DNA from: Bacillota bacterium
GTDB lineage: Bacteria; Bacillota; Clostridia; Oscillospirales; Acutalibacteraceae
DNA length: 8,637 nucleotides
Assembly (NCBI GenBank): GCA_023391275.1
Contig: JAEWBE010000094.1
Location: forward strand, 1-8,637
Reading direction: 5' to 3'
Part shown: in pieces, positions 1-6,550 of the stretch
Layout of the letters: every line of letters begins with the position of its first letter
How positions within the stretch are numbered: the first letter of the stretch is position 1
The notes under the pieces: model-generated
Seen by the model: only the letters and a program-made list of their open reading frames with translations
What the model was told of the DNA's origin: nothing
The model's database searches: none
Made by a program: the position numbers and the translations under genes

Positions 1-85
1 CCATCTCCATCATGGAGAAGTCGCGTTTTCCTTTAACGGTAACAACAGGACCGTTAATCCCATATATCACATTCTGGTTATCCAT
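1..85 (-). CDS. atpA: V/A-type ATPase catalytic subunit A, N-terminal fragment (runs off the window)
   Basis: Only the first 28 codons are present. Reading the minus strand from the ATG at 85 gives MDNQNVIYGINGPVVTVKGK followed by RDFSMMEM. The pattern of a short lead-in, then G-x-I/N-GPVV-x-V, then a methionine-rich M-x-E-M is the start of the beta-barrel domain of V/A-type ATPase subunit A, which carries the P-loop and hydrolyses or makes ATP in the cytoplasmic A3B3 head. A GGAG ribosome binding site lies at 94-97, 8 nt before the ATG. The gene follows subunit E by 32 nt as the last visible gene of the operon. The P-loop region is outside the window. The assignment is confident because sequence and operon context agree; the name ntpA is used in some organisms. 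Confidence 0.9.
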   Translation of the reverse strand, partial: MDNQNVIYGINGPVVTVKGKRDFSMMEM

Positions 86-117
86 CTAATCATCTCCGAT
101 AAAAAATAGGTATAGGC

Positions 118-711
118 TTAGACTACAGCCATCCTCGAATTTTCTTCAAACCACGCATGCTGATCTTCCAGCAGGGCGTCCAGTGTTTCGTCAGCCATAA
201 TACCCATTTCAGAGTTGCAGGCACGTATTCCGCCGATTAATATTTCAGGATCGGCTTTGAATGTGCATTCACTGCCGAAAGTCTTTCTTATTAAATCCTG
301 GAATTTTTCGTCGCCTTTTTTCAGGTAAATCACTGTGCCGGGGTGATGCAATTTTTCCGGAAGACCCGCTGCAATGCGTTTGAGCATCTCTGCATAATCC
401 TCCGAGTTTGTTAATTCGGTGAGCTTTTGTTTCGCACGTTCAAAGACGCTTTCGGTTATTTTTTGTCTTTTTTCCAAAAGCTTTCTGCGCTCATCCATCT
501 CTTTCTGAGCAATTTCGTGGGAAATGCTGTTGCGCATTTCAGCCATTTCCTTTTGGATCAGCCGATAAGCCTCTGTCAATGCTTCAACTTCCGCTTCATC
601 AAGCTCCTTACGCTTGAAATCCATGACTTCCTGTTCGATTTTTTTGCGCTGCTCTTCGGCGTAGTGGTTTATTGCCTGATAAAACTTATTCATTTTTTCG
701 TCATTAGCCAT
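118..711 (-). CDS. atpE: V/A-type ATPase subunit E (peripheral stalk)
   Basis: The 197-aa product has the two-part layout of subunit E. Residues 1-115 are a long, highly charged helix rich in E, K, R and Q that should form a coiled coil. Residues 116-197 are a compact domain containing the family-typical GGIRACN segment (160-166) and the ADETLDALLEDQ segment (173-184). Subunit E pairs with the H/G coiled-coil protein (4587-4898) to form the peripheral stalks linking the catalytic head to subunit I. The ATG at 711 is preferred because it follows a G-rich GGGGGTT ribosome binding site and gives the usual MANDEKM-like beginning. A TTG at 738 would add nine residues running through that site and is unlikely. 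The gene ends in TAA, 32 nt before subunit A. The symbol follows V-type naming (ntpE elsewhere) and is not the F-type c subunit. Confidence 0.9.
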   Translation of the reverse strand: MANDEKMNKFYQAINHYAEEQRKKIEQEVMDFKRKELDEAEVEALTEAYRLIQKEMAEMRNSISHEIAQKEMDERRKLLEKRQKITESVFERAKQKLTELTNSEDYAEMLKRIAAGLPEKLHHPGTVIYLKKGDEKFQDLIRKTFGSECTFKADPEILIGGIRACNSEMGIMADETLDALLEDQHAWFEENSRMAVV

Positions 712-743
712 TATGGAACCCCCGTTCCGCCGTAACAAGCGGC

Positions 744-1052
744 CTAAATTTTGACCCCGATTGCCTCGCGGACATAACGGGTAATGGAATCCTTCGTACG
801 GCCGTTGCCGTGTCTGTCCGGAATTTCAACAATAAGCGGACGCTTTTGATTGAGTTTGAGCTGGTCAATCAGGTCAGGGCACGTAGCGCGGAGCGCTTCC
901 GTAATCAAAACTACAGCAACGTCATCCATTGCCATTGCTTCTTTCAAAGCTTTTTGCACTTCGGCGGTCTCGTGAACTACAACGCCGTCAATGCCGGCCA
1001 GACGCATGCCAACCTGTGTATCCACATTATCACTGATCAGATAAAAGCGCAT
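744..1052 (-). CDS. atpF: V/A-type ATPase subunit F (central stalk)
   Basis: The product is a 102-aa soluble protein beginning MRFYLISDNVDTQVGMRLAG. It shows the hallmarks of V-type subunit F: an N-terminal beta strand followed by GMRLAGI, the GVVVHE segment, an alternating alpha/beta CheY-like fold with a hydrophobic VAVVLITE strand, and the EIPDRHG motif near residues 75-81. Subunit F binds the D shaft in the rotor and is thought to modulate activity. A GTG nine bases upstream (1061) is in frame, but GAGGTG overlaps it and fits as the ribosome binding site of the ATG at 1052 (about 8-nt spacing), so I start there. The gene sits 25 nt after subunit K and 32 nt before subunit E. Called ntpG in Enterococcus. 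Confidence 0.9.
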   Translation of the reverse strand: MRFYLISDNVDTQVGMRLAGIDGVVVHETAEVQKALKEAMAMDDVAVVLITEALRATCPDLIDQLKLNQKRPLIVEIPDRHGNGRTKDSITRYVREAIGVKI

Positions 1053-1077
1053 CTTATGCACCTCAGCTTTCGGTCCG

Positions 1078-1518
1078 TTAAATCTTGTTCAGAATAAGGA
1101 TTGAAATCAGCAGGCCGTACAGGGCAATTCCTTCGCCCAAAGCGACGAAAATCAGCGCCTTGCCGAATGCTTTCGGGTCTTCACTTGTGGCGCCGATTGC
1201 GGCAGGGGCGGCTGCGGCAACGGCGATACCGCCGCCAATGCCTGCAAGGCCGGTAACCAGAGCAGCTGCAATCAGGCCAAGGCCCTTGCCGGAATCAGCG
1301 GTCTGGGCGGAAGTGGTCGGAGCCGCCGGCGTATTGCCTGTTGTGGTGGCGGAAGCGACCACAGGGATTGCAAAGGTAACAATGCAGACCGCCATGAAAG
1401 TTAAAAGCTGTGTTGCCAGCGCACTGCGCTTCTTCTTGCCGTTCTTTACGGCGCGGATGGAAAGGGTTACCGAAACCACCAGGAATAAGACGGGTAAGCA
1501 AAATAATACAGAATTCAT
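1078..1518 (-). CDS. atpK: V/A-type ATPase subunit K (c-ring proteolipid) with an extra N-terminal hydrophobic hairpin
   Basis: The product is 146 aa. Residues 3-23 and 38-57 are hydrophobic segments joined by a basic loop (RAVKNGKKKR). Residues 58-78 form a polar Thr/Ala-rich linker. Residues 79-110 and 118-143 form a classical c-subunit hairpin, with glycine-rich GLAGIGGG in the first helix, the loop SEDPKAFGK, and the ion-carrying Glu129 in VALGEGIALYG. The ring it forms rotates against subunit I. Only the second hairpin has a carboxylate. The first hairpin ends in Ala55-Ser56-Ala57, an AxA-like signal peptidase site, so the mature protein could be 89 aa (see findings). The start at 1518 follows GGAGGT with 7-nt spacing; an in-frame ATG at 1533 lies upstream of that site and is rejected. 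From memory, a similar N-terminal extension is common in clostridial homologues. The gene is preceded by the longest gap of the operon (50 nt). Confidence 0.92.
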   Translation of the reverse strand: MNSVLFCLPVLFLVVSVTLSIRAVKNGKKKRSALATQLLTFMAVCIVTFAIPVVASATTTGNTPAAPTTSAQTADSGKGLGLIAAALVTGLAGIGGGIAVAAAAPAAIGATSEDPKAFGKALIFVALGEGIALYGLLISILILNKI

Positions 1519-1568
1519 AAAATTGACCTCCATTAAAATACAAAATTATAAAGTCACAGACGGGAGCA

Positions 1569-3515
1569 TCACTGCTCGGCGCGGACAACCACAGGATTGA
1601 ACGGACGGCCGTCGCCGCCAAAGAATCGGCTGAACATTTCATAAAATTCAAGTCTTAATACCTGAATTCCGACAAGCAAGCCTTCCAGACCCATCACAAA
1701 TACATTGCCGATTATGACAACTAGAATATATCCAATTCCACTGCTCATTTCAGCGAGCGTAAAGACAACCAGCATCATACCGGCATGAACAAGCACGAAA
1801 GCACCCACGCGCAGGAAACTCATGGTATTTGTGGCGAAGCTAAGCAAAAATTCAAACACTTCGAAAAAGTTCTGCATGATGAAGTCGCCCCATTTTTCGG
1901 GCTTCCAGTCCGGTCGGTGTTCCACCAGCCCACCAAGTACTTCCCGAAAGAACATCACAACAATTGGAAGGATGATTAAGCAAAGCACATAAACGGGATT
2001 GACAATATTCCAGCCGAATACGGCCTGACCGCCAAAGCCAACGACTAAAGAACTGTAAAATACAAAGCCGGCAAGTCCGTTTGGGCCGAAAAGCGCGTTT
2101 TCGTAGTGCTTCCGTTTCAATGAGGAGTAAATATTGATCAGAATGGCTATAATCACCAGCCCAACGCCGATTCCCACCGCGGAATAAATAATCAAGTTCG
2201 TCGTAGCCGGCTCCATGACCTTAATCGGCTTTTCGGGGAGTCCGAAAATAATTTTATAAAAAGGATCCAGTGCGTTTTCAAATCCGAATGCCGAACCGAA
2301 TAAAATTCCGAACAGGGCGGAGGAAATTCCGCAGGGAATTAGAATTTTGCCAAGCTTCATCTTCTTTTTATTCCACATGAACCAGCCGATGAGAGAGACA
2401 ACAAGCCCCTGACCAAGGTCGCCGAACATAATACCGAACAGAATCAGGTAAGTAATCGCGACAAACGGTGTGGGATCAACCTCATCATAGGATGGGAGCC
2501 CATACATATCAACGAAAAATTCGAACGGCTTAAACAGCTTTTTGTTTTTCAGTTTAACCGGCGGCGAATGAATCAATTCTTCTTCGGCGCCTTCAAACGT
2601 GTATTCAATGGATTCCACCTGATCAAGTTTGTCTTTAAAGAAGCTTTCTTTTTCTTTGGGAATCCAGCCGGTCAATATAAAGTTTCCGTTGTATCTTGCG
2701 GCGTAACGGCGAATACCGAAATAAACGGATTGCTCCGTAAGCCACGAATATACTTTTTGATACATCGGTTTGCCGTTTTTCCACAGTTCATCAAATTTTT
2801 CATCCACCCGGCGAATCCGTTCAATTTCACTGTCGCGTTTTCCGCGCAGCGTTTCAACCACGGTTTCGGGAGTGCCGGTCATTTCGGCTAAACGCGTTCT
2901 TTCAAAATAAAGGCTTGAAAAGATGCGGTCAACCTCGCTTACCACGTCAATCGGGGAAAAATAAACACCCCAGTAGTGCGTTTCACTGCTGGTGCTCGGA
3001 AAGAACACGATATAAGGGTTTTGCTTATATGAGTTTAATTTTTCGTAGCTTTCTTTCGGAAGCGAGCCAAAGCGAACCTTTATGTATTCGCAGGCGTGAA
3101 TTTCGTCAAGATTGAGGTCCAGGCCGATAAAATGGCTGATCTCCTCAATGTGACGGGTGTATTCCTGAATTTTCTCCTGTGCGTCGGCACGCTGTTTTTG
3201 CAGATCATTAAAAGAGGAGGAAATGGATTCGACATACGCTCTCATTTCCTCAGGACTCATGTTAATGTTTGCAACCTCGTCGGCGCTTAAAAGTTCCAGC
3301 TTCTTTTTTGCGCCTGCCAGTGCTTCCGTTAACTGCTGCAACGGTTCGGAATAAGGATTTTCTTCATTCAGGGGAGAAAATTCAGATGTGTCGGAGTAAA
3401 AAGACAGGGCGTTGTCCGGATGAAACACACAGGATCTTCCGCACAGGGAAACCACCTTGTCCAGTTCGGCCATTCTTCCTATTATACTGACTACATCAAT
3501 TTTTAAAACAGCCAA
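1569..3515 (-). CDS. atpI: V/A-type ATPase subunit I (membrane stator, a-like)
   Basis: The 648-aa product has the full subunit I layout. A soluble N-terminal half (about 1-345) contains coiled-coil stretches near 60-125 and 205-245 and anchors the peripheral stalks. A membrane half (about 350-620) carries seven or eight helices. The conserved FGDLGQG segment lies at 364-370. The essential arginine is Arg569 in SFLRVGAF, followed by His577. Glu611 and Arg621 lie in the last helix (LEGLLVGIQVLRLEF), matching the conserved last helix of yeast Vph1. These residues line the ion half-channels against the c-ring Glu. The start codon is TTG at 3515, supported by AAAGGAG about 10 nt upstream, inside the end of the subunit C gene; the two genes are 7 nt apart. 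Length is typical of the family, with no sign of disruption. Confidence 0.95.
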   Translation of the reverse strand: MAVLKIDVVSIIGRMAELDKVVSLCGRSCVFHPDNALSFYSDTSEFSPLNEENPYSEPLQQLTEALAGAKKKLELLSADEVANINMSPEEMRAYVESISSSFNDLQKQRADAQEKIQEYTRHIEEISHFIGLDLNLDEIHACEYIKVRFGSLPKESYEKLNSYKQNPYIVFFPSTSSETHYWGVYFSPIDVVSEVDRIFSSLYFERTRLAEMTGTPETVVETLRGKRDSEIERIRRVDEKFDELWKNGKPMYQKVYSWLTEQSVYFGIRRYAARYNGNFILTGWIPKEKESFFKDKLDQVESIEYTFEGAEEELIHSPPVKLKNKKLFKPFEFFVDMYGLPSYDEVDPTPFVAITYLILFGIMFGDLGQGLVVSLIGWFMWNKKKMKLGKILIPCGISSALFGILFGSAFGFENALDPFYKIIFGLPEKPIKVMEPATTNLIIYSAVGIGVGLVIIAILINIYSSLKRKHYENALFGPNGLAGFVFYSSLVVGFGGQAVFGWNIVNPVYVLCLIILPIVVMFFREVLGGLVEHRPDWKPEKWGDFIMQNFFEVFEFLLSFATNTMSFLRVGAFVLVHAGMMLVVFTLAEMSSGIGYILVVIIGNVFVMGLEGLLVGIQVLRLEFYEMFSRFFGGDGRPFNPVVVRAEQ

Positions 3516-3522
3516 TAATCAA

Positions 3523-4587
3523 TTACTCCTTTCGCTTATAATTGTAAACAACGAGTAATTTTGCAATTTCATCAGGGGAAAGCTTGTATCGAACCCCTTC
3601 TACAATGGTAATGATATCCGTGAGCTCGCACTGGGTGAGAAAGGTATACGACATCATGACGACTGAGGGATGCGTGGAAAAGTGAATATTATAACGGCAG
3701 GTAATATATTTTGCATGATTGGGAATTTCATCAATATAAGTGTGGCTGATCTTTAGAAAGCGCTTTCCGATGGAAGTTTTGCTCATCAGGGCGGTGACTT
3801 CTTCTTCCGTTGGCGCTTCAATCATTTCATTTAAGATGCGGGGGCTGATGTCGCCAAAGGGGAGGAGTGAACTGCGGATAAAATCCGGACCTGCGTTGTA
3901 TGAAATTTTCAACCGGATAATACGCGAGTAATTGAGCAAATCGATATAAGAGTTGAAAATTGCACGAAGCTGCCGTGCGGTTTCTCCACGGGTATATTTG
4001 TTGATTACCTCAAATATGCTGGAATAAAGATAGGTGTAAAGCACATTCTCAATTCCTGTATAATTGAGCGGAATCCCCTTCACCGGCTGAAAGGTGGCCA
4101 GCAGTTCGCGGTATGGCGTATGGGTCAGTGCGTCGAGGAGATCGTCGAAGCTTTTTATTTGACTTAATGCGTTCAGATCAATGTGTGTGTGACGGTTCAG
4201 GTACATGGGCATTGCAAAAATATATTCTTCCGGTTTGCCCGCCTCCAGCAGCATGATACTGTGTAAAATTTGTTCAATTTCACTGCGTCTGATCAGGTAC
4301 TGGGCGAAATGCTCTCCCACCGATATTTCATACCGGCAAAGGGAAGCGTAGTCTTCAAAAAGCTTTTGCTTTAATTTTGCTTCAAGCTGACCGCGGTGAA
4401 TCGAGTTTTCGTTGATGCCGGCAAGCGCATTTTTGTATGCTGTGCGGGTTTTCAAGTAGGATGCAACCTCGCTGACACTCTGACAGGCCAAAAGATCCCT
4501 GTAGTTTTCGTCCGTAAGGTGCCTTCCGTACATGGCGCGCGCTTTTGACAAAATCGCATTGGAAGCCAGGGTGGAAAGCATTTGCAT
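3523..4587 (-). CDS. atpC: V/A-type ATPase subunit C (d-like, rotor-ring connector)
   Basis: The 354-aa, largely helical protein belongs to the vATP-synt_AC39 family (V-type subunit C, equivalent to eukaryotic d). This funnel-shaped subunit couples the central shaft to the c ring. It starts MQMLSTLASNAILSKARAMY, where the family usually has a Y/A-x-AR-R-x-L-E-like helix. It ends with the recognisable segment TDIITIVEGVRYKLSP (323-338), matching the conserved C-terminal I-x-x-I-x-EGIRYGL-x-P pattern. The ATG at 4587 overlaps the TGA of the upstream gene (TGATG), suggesting translational coupling. AGGAG lies only 4 nt before this ATG and 10 nt before a second in-frame ATG at 4581, so the true start could be either, a two-residue difference. 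A longer in-frame extension to 4626 reads through the preceding gene and is not supported. Confidence 0.88.
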   Translation of the reverse strand: MQMLSTLASNAILSKARAMYGRHLTDENYRDLLACQSVSEVASYLKTRTAYKNALAGINENSIHRGQLEAKLKQKLFEDYASLCRYEISVGEHFAQYLIRRSEIEQILHSIMLLEAGKPEEYIFAMPMYLNRHTHIDLNALSQIKSFDDLLDALTHTPYRELLATFQPVKGIPLNYTGIENVLYTYLYSSIFEVINKYTRGETARQLRAIFNSYIDLLNYSRIIRLKISYNAGPDFIRSSLLPFGDISPRILNEMIEAPTEEEVTALMSKTSIGKRFLKISHTYIDEIPNHAKYITCRYNIHFSTHPSVVMMSYTFLTQCELTDIITIVEGVRYKLSPDEIAKLLVVYNYKRKE

Positions 4588-4898
4588 CACTCTCCTATCA
4601 CTCTCGCGACGATGGTATTCACCCACTCGTCACCCTTTTCCTTATAAAGATCATCCAGCTTTTGCGCAAATGCGGCGTTTTTCTTTTTCTTTTCTTCCCA
4701 GTCCGTTTCCGCGGCAGCGCGCTCGTTGGGTTCGTTTATGGCAATTCGTTTTCTGGCTCTTTCAAGATATTCGCTCCGGATTTGTTCCCGCTTCTGAAGA
4801 ATTTCTTTCTCCGAGCTTACCTTTTCCAATTGAGCGGCATCTGTAATTTCTCTGGCTTTACGGTCCATATCGACGATTTGTTTAATTAAATCCTGCAT
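4587..4898 (-). CDS. V/A-type ATPase coiled-coil peripheral-stalk subunit (H/G-like)
   Basis: The 103-aa protein is almost wholly charged helix, with repeated E/K/R/Q and hydrophobics at heptad-like spacing (IKQIVDMDRKAREI at the N-terminus, then long EKEILQKREQI and EEKKKKNAAF stretches). It ends in the short amphipathic segment WVNTIVARVIGE, as in the G/H subunits of V/A ATPases (NtpF in Enterococcus, AhaH in archaea), which pair with subunit E as peripheral stalks. It is the first gene of the ATPase operon, where this subunit commonly sits. The ATG at 4898 follows AGGAGGT with 9-nt spacing. The stop overlaps the subunit C start by one base. Coiled coils diverge fast, so the assignment leans on position, length and composition more than on specific motifs. 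Confidence 0.82.
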   Translation of the reverse strand: MQDLIKQIVDMDRKAREITDAAQLEKVSSEKEILQKREQIRSEYLERARKRIAINEPNERAAAETDWEEKKKKNAAFAQKLDDLYKEKGDEWVNTIVARVIGE

Positions 4899-4956
4899 TC
4901 TGGCCGCACCTCCTCATCGTTGTTAAACTAATCAGGGCTTCAGATGGTGATTACCT

Positions 4957-4985
4957 ATTATAAGCCCGCTTTTCTATTTTTACAA
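4957..4985 (-). promoter_or_regulatory. Sigma-A-like promoter of the V/A-type ATPase operon
   Basis: On the minus strand, TTGTAA (4985-4980) is followed by a 17-nt spacer and a perfect TATAAT (4962-4957). Transcription would begin near 4950, giving a leader of about 50 nt with the AGGAGGT site close to the ATG at 4898. Upstream of the -35 element the DNA is very AT-rich, with an A6T4 tract at about 5008-5017, which could act as an UP element. The call is from pattern only; no start site is known. Confidence 0.7.
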
Positions 4986-5030
4986 GATAAATTCTATGCA
5001 ATTAAATCAAAAAATTTTCAACAATATTAG

Positions 5031-5045
5031 CAGATATCCTATCTG
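5031..5045. repeat. Short perfect inverted repeat CAGATA-TCC-TATCTG
   Basis: Six bases pair perfectly around a 3-base centre, 46 bp upstream of the -35 element of the ATPase promoter. A T-run follows on the plus strand (5051-5056), but no plus-strand gene ends here, so a plus-strand terminator makes little sense. It could be an operator for the ATPase promoter or part of the 3' structure of the UPF0210 transcript. Function unknown. Confidence 0.45.
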
Positions 5046-5069
5046 ATTCAATTTTTTATACAATTTAAA

Positions 5070-5129
5070 CGCATGAAATTGCATAATCTAACCTAAACTC
5101 ATTTATAATTTCTCTGCAAATTTCATGCG
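5070..5129 (-). repeat. Long interrupted inverted repeat just after the UPF0210 gene
   Basis: The arms at 5070-5083 (CGCATGAAATTGCA) and 5115-5129 (TGCAAATTTCATGCG) pair over 14 bp with one bulged base (5118), around a loop of about 31 nt. It begins 6 nt beyond the UPF0210 stop codon. In the minus-strand transcript it would fold into a sizeable stem-loop. It could terminate or protect the 3' end of the ACT-UPF0210 message, but only a weak U-rich run follows (TTTAAATTG), so a standard intrinsic terminator is uncertain. An operator role is an alternative. Confidence 0.5.
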
Positions 5130-5135
5130 GAGACA

Positions 5136-6494
5136 TTAATTTTTTAAGCTTTGTATCGGTGCCGGAATCCGACCGCCGCGCTGAATAAATTTCAGCGGGG
5201 AATACTGATTTACTTCCATTACGGGTCCGCCGCCCAGCAATCCGCCAAAGTTCAGTTCCTCACCGGCCTTTTTACCGATTGCGGGGATCAGACGAACAGC
5301 GGTGGTTTTGGAGTTGATCATGCCAATAGCGGCTTCATCCGCGATAATTGCGGAAATGATTTCGGCTGAAGTATCACCCGGCACGACAATCATATCCAAA
5401 CCGACCGAACAAACCGCTGTCATTGCTTCCAGCTTTGTAATGCTCAGTGCTCCGCATTGCGCCGCTTCAATCATGCCCGCATCCTCCGTTACCGGAATAA
5501 ATGCGCCCGAAAGTCCCCCAACGTGGGAAGAAGCCATGATGCCGCCTTTTTTTACAGCGTCGTTCAACAGCGCAAGCGCGGCGGTCGTACCGTGCGCGCC
5601 GCAGCGCTCAAGACCCATTTCCTCCAGGATGTGCGCTACCGAATCGCCGACTGCGGGTGTGGGGGCGAGGGAGAGGTCCACGATACCGAACGGAACGTAC
5701 AGCCTGCGCGAGGCCTCCTGCGCAACAAGCTGGCCCATTCTGGTGATTTTAAATGCTGTTTTTTTGATAATGTCCGCAACACCGGTAATGTCGCAGTCGC
5801 CCGCCTTGGCAAGCGCAGCGCGCACTACGCCCGGACCGGAAACACCCACATTAATAACGCAGTCAGGTTCGCCCGCTCCGTGGAACGCACCCGCCATAAA
5901 CGGGTTGTCCTCCGGTGCATTGCAGAACACCACGAGTTTTGCGGCGCCAATACAGTCACGGTCGGCGGTTGCTTGGGCCAGTTCACGCACAATGCCGCCC
6001 ATTTTAGCCACGGCATCCATATTGATGCCCGCCTTTGTCGTACCGATGTTAACGGAAGAACACACCAGTTCAGTTTGGCTCAGCGCTTCGGGGATACTGG
6101 TAATCAGCGCGTAATCTCCGGGTCCAAAGCCTTTGTGCACCAGGGCGGAATACCCGCCGATGAAATTGACGCCCGTTGCCTTTGCGGCACGGTCAAGCGC
6201 TTTGGCAAAATGAACCGGGCTTTTGCCGGGGCACGCCGCCGCAATCATCGCAATCGGCGTTACGGAAATCCGCTTGTGAATAATGGGAATACCATACTCC
6301 TTGCTGATATCCTCGCCGGTTTTTACCAGCTTGCCGGCATAACGGCAGATTTTGTCATATATCTTGTCACATGCCCTGCCCATATCCGAATCAATGCAGT
6401 CAAGCAGTGAAATTCCCATTGTGATGGTACGCACGTCAAGATTTTCATTGTCGATCATATTAATGGTTTCCAATATATCGTGGGAATCTATCAT
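5136..6494 (-). CDS. UPF0210 (DUF711 / PFL-like) family protein
   Basis: The 452-aa product matches the UPF0210 family, which as I recall runs about 450 aa. It begins with an N-terminal MIDNENLDVRTITMGISLLD segment (13-32). It continues with NFIGGYSALVHKG (110-122), NIGTTKAGINMDA (149-161), VGVSGPGVVRAAL (216-228), AHGTTAALALLNDA (300-313), SHVGGLSGAFIPVTEDAG (323-340) and the C-terminal FIQRGGRIPAPI (436-447). The family structurally resembles pyruvate formate-lyase, but I see no RVSGY-type glycyl-radical motif, so a radical mechanism is not supported. It is probably cytoplasmic: no signal peptide or membrane segments. The ATG at 6494 gives the family-typical start; a TTG at 6506 would add four residues and lies too close to the AAAGG. 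The gene follows the ACT-domain gene in one operon, an arrangement conserved in many Firmicutes. No function is established to my knowledge. Confidence 0.9.
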   Translation of the reverse strand: MIDSHDILETINMIDNENLDVRTITMGISLLDCIDSDMGRACDKIYDKICRYAGKLVKTGEDISKEYGIPIIHKRISVTPIAMIAAACPGKSPVHFAKALDRAAKATGVNFIGGYSALVHKGFGPGDYALITSIPEALSQTELVCSSVNIGTTKAGINMDAVAKMGGIVRELAQATADRDCIGAAKLVVFCNAPEDNPFMAGAFHGAGEPDCVINVGVSGPGVVRAALAKAGDCDITGVADIIKKTAFKITRMGQLVAQEASRRLYVPFGIVDLSLAPTPAVGDSVAHILEEMGLERCGAHGTTAALALLNDAVKKGGIMASSHVGGLSGAFIPVTEDAGMIEAAQCGALSITKLEAMTAVCSVGLDMIVVPGDTSAEIISAIIADEAAIGMINSKTTAVRLIPAIGKKAGEELNFGGLLGGGPVMEVNQYSPLKFIQRGGRIPAPIQSLKN

Positions 6495-6526
6495 CTTTAT
6501 TATCAAGCCTTTCCAATAAAATATAC

Positions 6527-6546
6527 GGATCCTTCTAAAAAGGACC
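6527..6546 (-). other. Small stem-loop between the ACT and UPF0210 genes
   Basis: GG-A-TCCTT (6527-6534) pairs with AAGGACC (6540-6546), seven pairs with one bulged A and a 5-nt loop. It lies 4 nt past the ACT stop codon and about 33 nt before the UPF0210 ATG. No T-run follows on the minus strand, so it is not an obvious terminator. It could be a processing or stability element setting the ratio of the two proteins. Weakly supported. Confidence 0.3.
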
Positions 6547-6550
6547 GGGC

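Noticed and set aside
712..738. A TTG start at 738 for subunit E
   Set aside because: It would translate through the G-rich ribosome binding site of the ATG at 711 and adds residues untypical of the family.
1545..1550. Minus-strand TATAAT before subunit K as an internal promoter
   Set aside because: No -35-like hexamer or extended -10 at the right distance. It sits in an A/U-rich leader where such a word is expected by chance.
1085..1651. Open frames over the subunit K region (plus strand 1085-1600; minus strand 1295-1651 in another frame)
   Set aside because: They overlap the c-subunit gene and the end of subunit I, and their low-complexity Ala/Pro/Arg or frame-shifted sequences match nothing I recognise.
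5302..6410. Long plus-strand open frames (5302-6114 and 5457-6410) opposite the UPF0210 gene
   Set aside because: Their translations show no recognisable domain, they have no credible ribosome binding site, and they lie antisense to a gene with clear family motifs. They reflect codon bias of the real gene.
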